A DNA stretch of 64,000 nt, from the NCBI RefSeq assembly GCF_000158095.2, contig NZ_CM011002.1, forward strand, positions 1,999,228 through 2,063,227. Reading direction: 5' to 3'. Made by a program: the position numbers and the translations under genes. Below the pieces are notes generated by a model, which saw nothing but the letters and a program-made list of their open reading frames with translations, was not told the origin of the DNA and ran no database searches. Every line of letters begins with the position of its first letter. Within the stretch, counting starts at the first letter, position 1. Source of the stretch: Roseibium alexandrii DFL-11. Lineage in GTDB: Bacteria; Pseudomonadota; Alphaproteobacteria; Rhizobiales; Stappiaceae. Shown piece after piece: positions 35,036-43,452 of this stretch.

Positions 35036-35407
35036 GAGCGGAATAAACGGCACCGGCTCGATAGGCAACAGATCTCAGCCGCCGTACACCCTTTTCCTGG
35101 GGCGCGGCGCGATGATAGCTGTGTTGTTCTGGAAGCAAAGTGGCGGACCTGCTGGGAGCAAGTCCGAACTTTTTCGATTATCTTTTCAAAGATCTGGAAG
35201 ACTGGGAAGCAATTTTAAGCTCGCTGCCTGACTTTGGTGCGGGTCAAAATTAGCCCTTTCAAGCCATTTGGGGGTGCGCAGCTATGCCACATGTCTTCGC
35301 ACGGGGCGTACAAATCTCCGACGCAGAGCCTATCAGCTCGCACGAGTCCATTTATGGGATCATCACTATACCTTGTAATGCAAGGTACCCTGCATTAGAT
35401 ATATATT
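35036..35407. other. Gap between GAK-like operon and padR
   Basis: Holds no convincing full gene. A 37-codon open stretch from GTG 35140 to TAG 35253 (LLGASPNFFDYLFKDLEDWE in part) looks protein-like but has no ribosome site and may be a gene fragment. The right end is A+T-rich and contains a palindrome next to padR. G+C drops visibly here compared with the operon to the left. Confidence 0.5.
35369..35387. promoter_or_regulatory. Probable PadR operator
   Basis: Perfect inverted repeat TACCTTG-TAATG-CAAGGTA, 21 bases upstream of the padR ATG, followed by a partial second copy (ACCCTGCATTA). PadR-family repressors generally bind such palindromes in their own promoters, so autorepression is likely. 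Confidence 0.65.
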
Positions 35408-35752
35408 ATGAAAACTAGCTCGACAGGGTCCGACGCCGCCCAAATACAACTCAAAAAGGGAGCCTTGGAGTTGTGTGTGTTGGCCATGTTGTCCCGCAGG
35501 GAAAGCTATGCCTACGAGATTTCTAGTACGCTCGCGGACGCTGTCGGAATGGGAGAGAGCACGATTTATCCTTTGATGCGCCGTATGGCGAAGGACGGTT
35601 TTGTGGCGTCTCGCCTTGTGGAGACGAGTAGCGGGCCATCCCGGAAGTATTACACCCTTACCAAAGCCGGGTGGCAGAGACTTGAAGAACAAAAGAGCGA
35701 TTGGAGAGTCTTCATAGCTGCGGTCAATGGAATATTGGGAGAAAGCCAATGA
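35408..35752 (+). CDS. PadR-family transcriptional regulator
   Basis: Encodes 114 aa with the PadR winged helix: LKKGALELCVLAMLSRRESY near residue 13, YAYEISSTLADA, GMGESTIYPLMRRMAKDGFV near 56 and SGPSRKYYTLTKAGWQRLEE near 77. It belongs to the short PadR group (PadR-s1) that is usually co-transcribed with a DUF1700 membrane protein, mostly in Firmicutes. Its stop overlaps the next start (ATGA). A palindrome just upstream suggests self-regulation. Confidence 0.9.
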   Translation: MKTSSTGSDAAQIQLKKGALELCVLAMLSRRESYAYEISSTLADAVGMGESTIYPLMRRMAKDGFVASRLVETSSGPSRKYYTLTKAGWQRLEEQKSDWRVFIAAVNGILGESQ

Positions 35753-36339
35753 CCCGGGAAAAATTTATTCAAGATCTACGTCATGAATTGTCAGGTCTTC
35801 CTGGAGACGACATCGAGGAAATTGTTGCGGATTATTGTTCCTATTTTGATGAGGCACGTGCCGCTGGCAGAGACATCGAAGATGTCGTTGCAGCCCATGG
35901 CGACCCGCGGCAGTTGGCGCAGGAACTGCGCGCCGAGATGGACTTGCGTCAGTGGGAGGAGCATCACACACCCCAAAACTTCTGGAAGGCAGTGATCGCG
36001 TTAGGGGGCGTGGCAGCAGTTGACCTCGTGGTCCTTCTTCCAAGCTTGCTGATGCTCGGGCTGACAGCGCTGATCCTTTTCTTCGTCCTATCGCTGCTAG
36101 GGATTATTGGGATTGGCACTCTCTTAGATGTGATTTCAGACAGCCATGATCCGGCTCAAGGATCGGCGACTTACCTCGTTCTCCGCAGTTTCGGTCATTT
36201 GGCAACCTCTATCGGTGGCGGCTTCCTGCTGGTCTTTGCGCTTCGGAAGGGTTTGGTCCAACTGACGCGCCACATGCGATGCCGCTACCTGCTGCTTCGA
36301 ACCCGATTTCCCGGCATGGGACAGTCGAATAGCGATTAG
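35749..36339 (+). CDS. HAAS/DUF1700-domain membrane protein
   Basis: Encodes 196 aa from ATG 35749. The N-terminal domain (TREKFIQDLRHELSGLPGDD, EEIVADYCSYFDEARAAGRD, HGDPRQLAQELRAE) is the HAAS/DUF1700 helical domain typically found beside PadR. Two or three membrane helices follow (about 88-135 and 165-180). PadR/HAAS pairs are thought to act together, the HAAS domain perhaps modulating PadR at the membrane. The function is unknown here. Confidence 0.82.
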   Translation: MTREKFIQDLRHELSGLPGDDIEEIVADYCSYFDEARAAGRDIEDVVAAHGDPRQLAQELRAEMDLRQWEEHHTPQNFWKAVIALGGVAAVDLVVLLPSLLMLGLTALILFFVLSLLGIIGIGTLLDVISDSHDPAQGSATYLVLRSFGHLATSIGGGFLLVFALRKGLVQLTRHMRCRYLLLRTRFPGMGQSNSD

Positions 36340-36378
36340 TCGAAATCAAATGGTTGAATGCACGGGAGATAATGCTGA

Positions 36379-37596
36379 ATGAAACGTCGACATTTTTCAT
36401 ATCTTTTCGTCTCGCTGCTGATCGTCAGCTTTGCTGGTTATCTCGTTCAGACCGGAGAGCGCGGATTTGGGCAGCAGACCCAGCCTGCTCGGACCCTCGA
36501 CGTAACACGGCTTAGCAAGACAGATACAGAAAGATTGGGCTGGAAGGCGCAAGGGTTGGATGCGGTGTTTGCCGATGTCGCTACCTTGAGCACTGACACT
36601 CTGATGATCGTTACTGATGGAAAGGTCGTTGGTGTTTTTGGCGATCTCTCAAAGCCCTACAACGTTCATTCCATACGGAAGTCGGTGCTGAGCGCTTTGG
36701 TTGGAAGGCACTGGGGGTCGGTTGCAAACGAGATTCGGCTTGAAACTACGTTGCAGGAGTTGGGTCTCGATGACGCGACGATACCTCTGACCACGATGCA
36801 GAAGAAGACGACCGTTCGTGATTTGCTGATGAGCCGCTCAGGCATTAATCATCCCGCTGCTGCATCGGGCAGCTTGCAGGAGGAAATAGACAGACGTCTG
36901 GGCAATAAGGAGAACGAGCCGGGCACGATCTGGGCGTACAACAATTGGGACTATAACGCCCTTACAACGGTCTTCGAAAACGAAACGGGCATCGGTATCG
37001 CTGAGGCGTTCGAAACGGGGATCGCGCGGCCAATCAGTATGGACGATTTCGACGCCGGTTCGGTTTCGTACATCTCCAATACACGCCTTTCTGTGCACAA
37101 AGCGGCGATGTTCAAGATGTCGGCCCGCGACCTCGCAAGGTTCGGTCAACTATATCTCGATGGAGGCCGTTTTGATGGCCAACAGATCCTTCCAGGAGCC
37201 TGGATTGACAAGATTTCGAGCGATTTCACCGTGACGGGCATGGAAGGCCTGAGATGGGGCCATGGATACTTGTGGTGGATTCCTGGCCCGAATACCGGAT
37301 TACCGGAAGGGTCGTTCTGGGCATGGGGTCTAGGAAATCAGGCGCTCATCGTCATCCCCGAATGGGATACAGTGATTGTCCATCAATCGGACACGACAGA
37401 GTTTTGGAACCGCTTCCTCCCAATGATCCGAGATGACGGCATGACAGGAGAAGCCGCCGTTGAGAAGCTCATACTTTCATGTCGAGAGGCCGTAACTCGC
37501 GAAACCGAGTTTTGCATTGATCATCGACTCATTACGCGACGCGAATTTGATCGCCTGTTATCGTTGATCGCCGCCGCACGGGTGCAACCAAGCTAA
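36379..37596 (+). CDS. Membrane-anchored serine hydrolase, beta-lactamase class C-like
   Basis: Encodes 405 aa with an N-terminal signal or anchor (SYLFVSLLIVSFAGYLV). The penicillin-binding/class C fold is indicated by SIRKS (near residue 97, the SxxK nucleophile motif), YNNWDYNALTTVFE near 194 (the Y-x-N-like second motif) and a C-terminal WGLGNQALIVIPEWDTVIV. It is probably a periplasmic esterase, amidase or D-amino-acid-peptide hydrolase rather than a true beta-lactamase. It follows the PadR/HAAS pair by 39 bases on the same strand and may be part of that operon. Its composition is lower in G+C than most of the window. Confidence 0.82.
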   Translation: MKRRHFSYLFVSLLIVSFAGYLVQTGERGFGQQTQPARTLDVTRLSKTDTERLGWKAQGLDAVFADVATLSTDTLMIVTDGKVVGVFGDLSKPYNVHSIRKSVLSALVGRHWGSVANEIRLETTLQELGLDDATIPLTTMQKKTTVRDLLMSRSGINHPAAASGSLQEEIDRRLGNKENEPGTIWAYNNWDYNALTTVFENETGIGIAEAFETGIARPISMDDFDAGSVSYISNTRLSVHKAAMFKMSARDLARFGQLYLDGGRFDGQQILPGAWIDKISSDFTVTGMEGLRWGHGYLWWIPGPNTGLPEGSFWAWGLGNQALIVIPEWDTVIVHQSDTTEFWNRFLPMIRDDGMTGEAAVEKLILSCREAVTRETEFCIDHRLITRREFDRLLSLIAAARVQPS

Positions 37597-37795
37597 GGAA
37601 GTTGCTTGGAATTTTCGCGATCCTGCGTCGGCATTGTCCGCTTTGCTGCCTTCGATGTTGGCCGCACTTTGAAAACAGTTCGCCCAAGAACTGGCCAACA
37701 TAAGGTAAAACCGGATTACAAGTGGTTCGAAAATTCTATTGTGTTGCTCTGATCTCGCCAAACACGGGTTCGCAAACGCTATTGTTTATGAGAAA

Positions 37796-37885
37796 TGGCG
37801 GAGAGGAAGGGATTCGAACCCTCGAGACGGTTGCCCGCCTACTCCCTTAGCAGGGGAGCGCCTTCGACCACTCGGCCACCTCTCC
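37796..37885 (-). tRNA. tRNA-Ser (anticodon GCU)
   Basis: The minus strand folds into a class II tRNA of 90 bases including encoded CCA. The 7-bp acceptor stem is GGAGAGG/CCTCTCC with discriminator G. The anticodon loop CTGCTAA sits in stem CTCCC/GGGAG, giving anticodon GCU for AGC/AGU serine codons. A long variable arm (GGCGGGCAACCGTC region) and T loop TTCGAAT are present. Confidence 0.97.
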
Positions 37886-38257
37886 GGTAGGCCCCGTTTA
37901 CGAACAAAACCCCATGAGTTCAAGGGGATTTTTGACTTGGCCCAGTTTTTCCACCAACAGACGATGGATCTGTCTTCCCCCGACACACACGGTGCCCTTC
38001 CTGCCTGTTTGACCACCAGTCCTGAGAGTTTTGCATCGGCATACCAGAAGCGCCGGATCCCGAAGGTTGATTTCAGGCCCTCAACTTCGCCAGGAGGCGG
38101 CAATCAGAAACGAGAAATTGGGGGGTGTTGGCCGCGGGCTTTTTCGATTGCGTAGGGAACTCTCCTGGCCTGCACGGTGCCTGACCAGCTCTAAAGCCGC
38201 GGCTCCTGACAGATTTCACAACTTGCAGGTTTTGGCGATTTGCTGCGGTAATGAGCC
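37886..38257. other. Gap between tRNA-Ser and a binding-protein gene
   Basis: I see no gene with family similarity here. It should contain the tRNA promoter (on the minus strand) and the promoter of the gene starting at 38258. No clear terminator or repeat was recognised. Confidence 0.5.
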
Positions 38258-39019
38258 ATGGTTTTTGCGTATTTATCCTCACTGGTGCGCATTCTGCGCG
38301 CGGCGTTGATCTTCATGTGCTTTGCGCTCCCTGTCCGGGCGCAGGACATAATGATCGTCACCGAGGAGTTCCCACCTTACAACTATTCGGACAACGGCCG
38401 GGCCCAAGGTCTTTCGAGTGAGGTCGTGCAAGCCGTTCTTGCACAAGCCGGACTGGCCGCCGAGTTCCTGTTTTTGCCTTGGGCGCGGGCGTATCTGACT
38501 GCGCAGAACACCAAAAACACAGTGATCTTTTCGATCGGCCGGATCCCGGAACGGGAAGATCTTTTTGAGTGGATCGGCGTCATCGCGCCCTACAACACGT
38601 CCCTTTACAAACTGGCCAGCAGGACGGATCTGACCGTCGAGTCATTGTCCGATGCAAAGGATTTCAGCATCGGCGTTTCGGTTGAGGATGTGATTTATCA
38701 GTACCTTAAGAGCCAGAACTTCACAAATCTCGATATCGTCGGTGAAGATGTTTTGAACATCCGGAAACTGGCGCTCAGCCGGCTGGATCTCATCGCCTTC
38801 GATGAAGCCGCTTTCCAATACTACCTCGATTTGGAGGATATGGATCCGGCATTGTTTGATCGGATCTATCGGCTGGACGACATCAGCGGCGGTCTTTACA
38901 TGGCCATCAACAAAGACAGCGACCCGGAGCTTATCCAGTCGTTAAAGAGCGGCCTTAAGGCAATCAAAGCGGATGGCACTTATGAGCAGATCCTCAACCG
39001 GCACCGGGTCATGAATTGA
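38258..39019 (+). CDS. Orphan periplasmic substrate-binding protein, SBP_bac_3 type
   Basis: Encodes 253 aa with a signal peptide (LVRILRAALIFMCFALPVRAQ). The mature protein has the amino-acid-binding-type fold: MIVTEEFPPYNYSDNGRAQG near residue 31, VVQAVLAQAGLAAEFLFLPW near 55 and a C-terminal ALKAIKADGTYEQIL-like end. There is no permease or ATPase gene beside it. Proteins of this size act either with a distant transporter or as sensory inputs; the TEEFPPYNY start is common in such stand-alone proteins. The ligand is unknown. Confidence 0.82.
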   Translation: MVFAYLSSLVRILRAALIFMCFALPVRAQDIMIVTEEFPPYNYSDNGRAQGLSSEVVQAVLAQAGLAAEFLFLPWARAYLTAQNTKNTVIFSIGRIPEREDLFEWIGVIAPYNTSLYKLASRTDLTVESLSDAKDFSIGVSVEDVIYQYLKSQNFTNLDIVGEDVLNIRKLALSRLDLIAFDEAAFQYYLDLEDMDPALFDRIYRLDDISGGLYMAINKDSDPELIQSLKSGLKAIKADGTYEQILNRHRVMN

Positions 39020-39102
39020 GAGCCTGGCCCGTAAGCGCCAGTTCTTTTCCCCCAAGACCAGAGGCTCCCAATATTACGCGGCGGCCTTTAACCGCACCCC
39101 AT

Positions 39103-39555
39103 TCAGCCGGCCAGGCTGGCTTTTGCTTTGTGTTTCAAGAAAGCCTTCTGCGCTCCCTTTGCGGCGCTCATGAACAAAAACCGCTTGAATAGAAAAGAGA
39201 CCAGAAACACGAACGCAAGGGCACCTAGGAAAATCGCGATGAAAAAACCACTGAAGAAATCAATCTCTGTCGCGAGTAGGATGAAGGCGAAAGCAACCGG
39301 TACGGAAATGATGATCTCAACGACGGTCATCTTGAACGCAGCTGACCAGGCAAATCCACTTTCTGGAAGTGACTGATATTTTTTGAAATACCGGTGGCCG
39401 GCATCCAGTGTCGCTGCAATTACAGGCAAAAACTGAGTTCCGCTGGAAATATCAATATCTGCGGCGATCAAAACTGCCGTGCTCAATACAAACGTACCGA
39501 TCAGAACACTCACATAAATCACGGCAAATCGGATCAAATTGATTTCAGGATGCAT
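39103..39555 (-). CDS. ABZJ_00895-type small membrane protein
   Basis: Encodes 150 aa from ATG 39555 (MHPEINLIRFAVIYV), preceded by GGAGTGAGG; a longer frame upstream lacks similarity. Four membrane helices are predicted (about 5-30, 35-52, 80-103 and 108-132), with a basic C-terminal tail (KGAQKAFLKHKAKA). It resembles the ABZJ_00895 family of uncharacterised inner-membrane proteins. It stands alone, converging with the binding-protein gene. Confidence 0.65.
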   Translation of the reverse strand: MHPEINLIRFAVIYVSVLIGTFVLSTAVLIAADIDISSGTQFLPVIAATLDAGHRYFKKYQSLPESGFAWSAAFKMTVVEIIISVPVAFAFILLATEIDFFSGFFIAIFLGALAFVFLVSFLFKRFLFMSAAKGAQKAFLKHKAKASLAG

Positions 39556-39781
39556 TCTCAACCTCACTCCTGCGCAGAAAAAAACGCTACTTTTGCGCGT
39601 CCTAGAGAAAAACACTCTTCATAAATTGCATTCTTTTACAGTCAACCAGTGCAGCAGCCTGCAAAGGGAAAATGCCGGACCAACTCAAAACAGGGTTACC
39701 GTTTGGTTTTTGTGGCCTCTGGCGGCACCGGCCTCACCTGTGCCGCAATCGCAGGACTACATTGGATGATCTTTCGATTTT

Positions 39782-40510
39782 TTGGACACCGCCCCCATAA
39801 CCACGTCGTCCCTTCCGGTTCTCGACCGGCTGATCACCGACCATATTTCCAGCGTCGTGGCGCTGTGGCTTCATCTTGCAGTGTTTGTCATTCTCGCTAG
39901 CTTGCCCCCTGCGAACCAGCAGCGCCCAGGCACGCCGCTGCCGGTTGATGTTGAGTTGGTCCTCCTGCCCAAGGCAGCCCCATCCCAGGCAGCCACCCTG
40001 TCCCCTTCTGGCGGAAAGAGAGCGCCTAGCCAGGAAGAGACGTTGGTGAAACCGCAAGATGATGCCCGGGCAGCGGAAGAAACGGCCTCCCTCCAAGCCC
40101 GGCCCGATTGGCGCGCTGCGGAAAATTGGGTTCCCGCTGCGGAGCTTCGAAGCGCACTGGTTTTGCAGGACCGGCGTTCGGCCCAGGCGCGTGCGGCCTT
40201 GCAGACGGTGACTGGTCGTGATCGGAGAGAGCAGCTTTGCGCTCTGGAAGCGATGGAGCAAGTGGGGGCGAATTCGCAAGGGCTTCGACCAGACCGGCTG
40301 GTGCCCTATGCCCTTCAGGCGACGGTTCAACGCGGCCTGGAACTCTACGCTCCGGCGGGCGCTCTGCGCAGCCAGGGAAACTGGTATGAACTCGCCTACC
40401 GATGCCAGTTGAATAAGGCGGGCGATCGGGTGATGGACTTTCAATTTGTCCTCGGTCCGCCGATCCCCGGAAACCTTTGGGATAATCTCGGACTGGCTGC
40501 AGTTCATTGA
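39782..40510 (+). CDS. DUF930-domain protein
   Basis: Encodes 242 aa if the TTG at 39782 is used; no ATG or GTG precedes the conserved region in a better position, so the start is uncertain. A membrane helix (about residues 24-42) is followed by a Pro/Ala-rich linker (45-105) and a C-terminal DUF930 domain (REQLCALEAMEQVGANSQGL, RPDRLVPYAL, NWYELAYRCQLNKAGDRVMD, GPPIPGNLWDNLGL). The layout, an inner-membrane anchor and a periplasmic domain, is reminiscent of TonB-like or cell-envelope proteins, but DUF930 has no known function. Confidence 0.75.
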   Translation: MDTAPITTSSLPVLDRLITDHISSVVALWLHLAVFVILASLPPANQQRPGTPLPVDVELVLLPKAAPSQAATLSPSGGKRAPSQEETLVKPQDDARAAEETASLQARPDWRAAENWVPAAELRSALVLQDRRSAQARAALQTVTGRDRREQLCALEAMEQVGANSQGLRPDRLVPYALQATVQRGLELYAPAGALRSQGNWYELAYRCQLNKAGDRVMDFQFVLGPPIPGNLWDNLGLAAVH

Positions 40511-40524
40511 GTGCTGAAAAGTGG

Positions 40525-40554
40525 TGACGCGGCGATAATATCTGCGCCGCGTCA
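40525..40554 (+). terminator. Hairpin after DUF930 gene
   Basis: A perfect 10-bp stem TGACGCGGCG/CGCCGCGTCA with a 10-base loop starts 15 bases after the stop codon. It has no T-run and sits between convergent genes, so it may work in both directions. Confidence 0.6.
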
Positions 40555-40604
40555 GGATAGACCGTTGGGTGCAGGTGCCGTTTGGCCGGCAGCCTTGCAC
40601 GCGA

Positions 40605-40874
40605 TCAATGCATCGACAGCCATTCGCGCGCAGAGCGCTGCGCTTCTGCGATCTCGGAGAAACTCATTTCACCGGAGATTTCCTTGCGATAGCGCACAGC
40701 TTCCTGGTTGCCCTTCAAAGCCGCAATATTGAACCACTTGTGCGCTGTCACGAGGTCTGTCGTGCCGTGACGGCCACAGGCGCTGTCCAGACCCATCTGG
40801 AACAGAATTTCAGCCGTCATCGGCTTTTCACCCATGATGGCCATGTCGTCGGAATGTATTTCATAGCGAGCCAT
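40605..40874 (-). CDS. Small Sel1-repeat-like protein
   Basis: Encodes 89 aa. The central part ILFQMGLDSACGRHG, LVTAHKWFNIAALKGNQEAV is one Sel1-like (TPR-related) repeat, and a helix SEIAEAQRSAREWL closes the protein. Single-repeat proteins of this kind are common and conserved in Hyphomicrobiales but uncharacterised. Solvent-facing protein interaction is the usual guess. It is monocistronic. Confidence 0.78.
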   Translation of the reverse strand: MARYEIHSDDMAIMGEKPMTAEILFQMGLDSACGRHGTTDLVTAHKWFNIAALKGNQEAVRYRKEISGEMSFSEIAEAQRSAREWLSMH

Positions 40875-41273
40875 AACGCTCTCCCCTTTTTGTCTAAAAG
40901 ACTTCCCTAGAAACGAAAGCTTATCTGAAGCTTTTCCCGCCGTTTCATGAGGGTTACTTCATCAGGAGCGCTTAAAGAGGCAGTTAAAAAACAGATTTAA
41001 TGAAATCCGAACAATAGTTTAAGTAAGTCTGAAATTTACCGGATGACAACCATAGCGTTACGAATTGCTGTGTGTTTTCAATAACATTATCGCAAAATTT
41101 GACAGGATGGATTCATATTGGATTCACCAAAAGATCGATTGAGCATTTTTTTCAACCAAGAACAGGAAAAACAAAAGCCCCGCTGGGAGCGGTCTTTCAG
41201 GCACAACGGGTTCGCCCCGAACGCTGGAAAAGACACTGTTGGGTCAGGTTGTGACGGTGATCACGGGAAAGAC
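40875..41273. other. A+T-rich gap
   Basis: Contains the promoter region of the Sel1-like gene on the left and a minus-strand terminator at the right. The middle (40970-41130) is rich in A and T with no recognisable gene. Confidence 0.5.
41166..41192 (-). terminator. Terminator for orphan binding-protein gene
   Basis: Read on the minus strand, CCGCT-CCC-AGCGG is followed by GGCTTTTGTTTTT, a typical short stem plus T-tract. It lies about 80 bases after the stop at 41274. Confidence 0.65.
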
Positions 41274-42032
41274 TTAGGACGGATTGTCGTAGTACCGGCG
41301 GGCAAACGCATCAACAACGCCTTCATCGACCAGGTCTTTCACAATCGTATTCAGCTCTTCCACCCGCTCGGCCCACTCAGACTGCCGGGAAACGCCCAGA
41401 AACAGATTGACCGTATTGCCCGGGCGATACTCCGTTTTGACGATCAGGTCTCCGAGCCCTTGGGTCTTGAGGTAATAGTCCACCTGGCAATCGGTGCCGA
41501 TCATCACATCCAGGCGTCCGCGCTTGGTCATATCGATGAGAATGTTTTCCGCCGCAACACCTAACTTATCGAGCGTTGTGTCCTGATCAAACTGTTCGAA
41601 ATAAGCGGAATGCAAGACGAACCCAACGGTATGTTCCTGCAAGTCCTCATAAGATGTGATGCTGACCGGGCGTGACGCGGGCGTATAAAAAGCCGTCTCG
41701 CATGCGTAATAGGGAGTGTCCGTGTAAGCGATGTATTCGGCCCGCTCCTTGCGGTAGGCCAGACCGGTCATGACATCGACCGCCCCGGTTTGCATGGACG
41801 CCAACCCCCGCCCCCACGGCATTCTCACCACGTCGATATCTGTTCCAACCCGCTTCCCGACTTCGTGGATGAGATCAAGGTCCAACCCGGTGAACCCTTC
41901 GTCAGTCAAGATTCGGAACGGGGGCCAATCGTCGGTGGCGGCCCGGATTGCATCGGCCTGCAAGGGTTTTGTGCTGGCCCCGAAGAGGGTCAGGCCAATG
42001 ACAACAAGACCGGCGGCATTTCGAATGTACAA
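41274..42032 (-). CDS. Orphan periplasmic substrate-binding protein, SBP_bac_3 type
   Basis: Encodes about 252 aa from TTG 42032 (LYIRNAAGLVVIGLTLFG as signal peptide) with GGGCAGG upstream; another TTG at 42098 is possible, and no ATG fits. The fold is the amino-acid-binding type: IRAATDDWPPFRILTDEGFT, LDLDLIHEVGKRVG, DVMTGLAYRKERAEYIAYTD and CQVDYYLKTQGLGDL. The DDWPPF start and lack of transporter genes match orphan binding proteins seen in marine bacteria. The ligand is unknown. Confidence 0.8.
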   Translation of the reverse strand: MYIRNAAGLVVIGLTLFGASTKPLQADAIRAATDDWPPFRILTDEGFTGLDLDLIHEVGKRVGTDIDVVRMPWGRGLASMQTGAVDVMTGLAYRKERAEYIAYTDTPYYACETAFYTPASRPVSITSYEDLQEHTVGFVLHSAYFEQFDQDTTLDKLGVAAENILIDMTKRGRLDVMIGTDCQVDYYLKTQGLGDLIVKTEYRPGNTVNLFLGVSRQSEWAERVEELNTIVKDLVDEGVVDAFARRYYDNPS

Positions 42033-42314
42033 GCTGCCTGCCCATATTACGGAGGACGTTTGATACCCTATTACATGGCCCCGGCACCCGGTTTTCAATC
42101 CTGCTAAAATTAGCCAGTTTAAAAATCAGCAGGACGTCGCAACAGGGATCCCAAACTCTTCGCCCTCGCGTCTCGGAACAATATGGTGCGTGTTCGAACA
42201 CCGGCACGCGCAAAAAATCGCGCATATGACGTTACGTTACGGGTATGCAACCAGGCCACACCACGATACATTCCCTTTCCGTAAACGGAAGTTATTCCGC
42301 TTTGGGAGGAACAT

Positions 42315-42737
42315 ATGCTGAAATTCAACGCCGCAGCCGCACTTCTGGCTGCCGGACTGCTCGCAGCCACGACCGCACCGTCTTTTGCCGCCGATGCAAA
42401 GGGCGACTGGGAACGCCCGAACGGCGCATCAAAAATCCGGATCAGTTCCTGTGGCGGAGCGCTGTGTGGCAAGCTCATCTGGCTGCGTGATCCTCGCAAC
42501 GACACGCAAAATCCCGACACTTCCAAACGCAGCCGCCCGCTGCTTGGCGTTCAGATCGTTCAATCCATGAAGCCGACCGGTACGGATGGCCAGTGGAAAG
42601 GCAAGGTCTACAACGCGGAAGACGGCAAGACCTATACCGGTTTCATCAAACTGACGTCTGCCAACAAGTTAAAACTGGAGGGCTGCGTCATGGGCGGTCT
42701 GATCTGTAAAGGCGAGACCTGGAGCCGCGTGAAGTAA
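42315..42737 (+). CDS. DUF2147 periplasmic protein
   Basis: Encodes 140 aa, with GGGAGGAAC just upstream of ATG 42315 and a clear signal peptide (LLAAGLLAATTAPSFAA). The mature domain is DUF2147: GDWERPNGASKIRISSCGG, LCGKLIWLRDP, KWKGKVYNAEDGKTY-type segment and LEGCVMGGLICKGETWSR. Family members are small beta-barrel-like exported proteins of unknown function, with conserved Cys pairs (about C49, C54, and C126, C132) that may form disulfides. It is monocistronic. Confidence 0.88.
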   Translation: MLKFNAAAALLAAGLLAATTAPSFAADAKGDWERPNGASKIRISSCGGALCGKLIWLRDPRNDTQNPDTSKRSRPLLGVQIVQSMKPTGTDGQWKGKVYNAEDGKTYTGFIKLTSANKLKLEGCVMGGLICKGETWSRVK

Positions 42738-42852
42738 GACGCTTATCGCTTTGCCAAGCTTAAAGGTTTGGCCACAGCCCGCTTGCTCTGTCCGCTTTTG
42801 AATGTGTGGCGCATTTTCGGACCGGGCGGCGGGCATTTTTGTCCGAAGCCGG

Positions 42853-43308
42853 TCAGACAAGCATTTTCTTGTAGCCCAAGTGGCTTTGGTCATAGCCGAG
42901 ACGTTTGTAGAATTGATGGGAGCCTTCACGCTCCTTGTTTGACGTGAGCTGCACCAGACATGCACCAGCCTCGACAGCAAGCTGCTCGGCATGGGCCATC
43001 ATGAGCTTGCCAACGCCGGAGCCCCGCTGATCCGCGCGCACATGAACGCTTTCCAATTCCACCCGCGGCCGGCCCTGAAACGCAAGACCTTTCAGAAAAT
43101 GGATCTGGTAGGTGCCGATCACCTCTCCTGACGGGTCCAGAGCGACATAGATATCCATTTCGGGCGCCGCCAGCATGGCCTCGAACGCCGGGCGATACTC
43201 CTCAAAACTGCCGAATTCCTTGCCCTTACGCACGCTGGTCGCCCCGGCATTGATAATGGCAACAATATCGGCCAAGTGGCTGTGGGTGGCTTTTTCAATT
43301 TTGATCAT
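42853..43308 (-). CDS. GNAT-family N-acetyltransferase
   Basis: Encodes 151 aa from ATG 43308; a longer frame upstream is not family-like. The GNAT acetyl-CoA-binding motif is VHVRADQRGSGVGKLMMAHA (about residues 87-106), with LVQLTSNKEREGSHQFYKRLGY following. The ending NKEREGSHQFYKRLGYDQSH is typical of the small GNAT group that acts on amino acids or antibiotics. The substrate cannot be told. It is a single gene. Confidence 0.86.
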   Translation of the reverse strand: MIKIEKATHSHLADIVAIINAGATSVRKGKEFGSFEEYRPAFEAMLAAPEMDIYVALDPSGEVIGTYQIHFLKGLAFQGRPRVELESVHVRADQRGSGVGKLMMAHAEQLAVEAGACLVQLTSNKEREGSHQFYKRLGYDQSHLGYKKMLV

Positions 43309-43452
43309 GGGTTTCGCTGGCGGTTGGCAGGAGGACCTGCGGCGTTGGTACCCCGATTCCCCTGTCCCGAAAATTGACAAGTCGCGCATGCCTTGCGAAA
43401 GGGTGTGCGCCGCTGCTGATAGTCCTTCCCCCGCAATCTTGGAGCCCTACCC

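Noticed and set aside
37796..37885. Integration site (att) with the tRNA-Ser 3' end copied at the island edge
   Set aside because: I looked for TGGCGGAGAGG around 35036-35400 and found only a 7-base match (TGGCGGA at 35141), which is not significant; there is no integrase gene.
39070..39125. Terminator in AGCCGGCCAGGCTGGCTTTT between the binding-protein and membrane-protein genes
   Set aside because: The stem is interrupted and mostly lies inside the 3' end of the minus-strand coding region.
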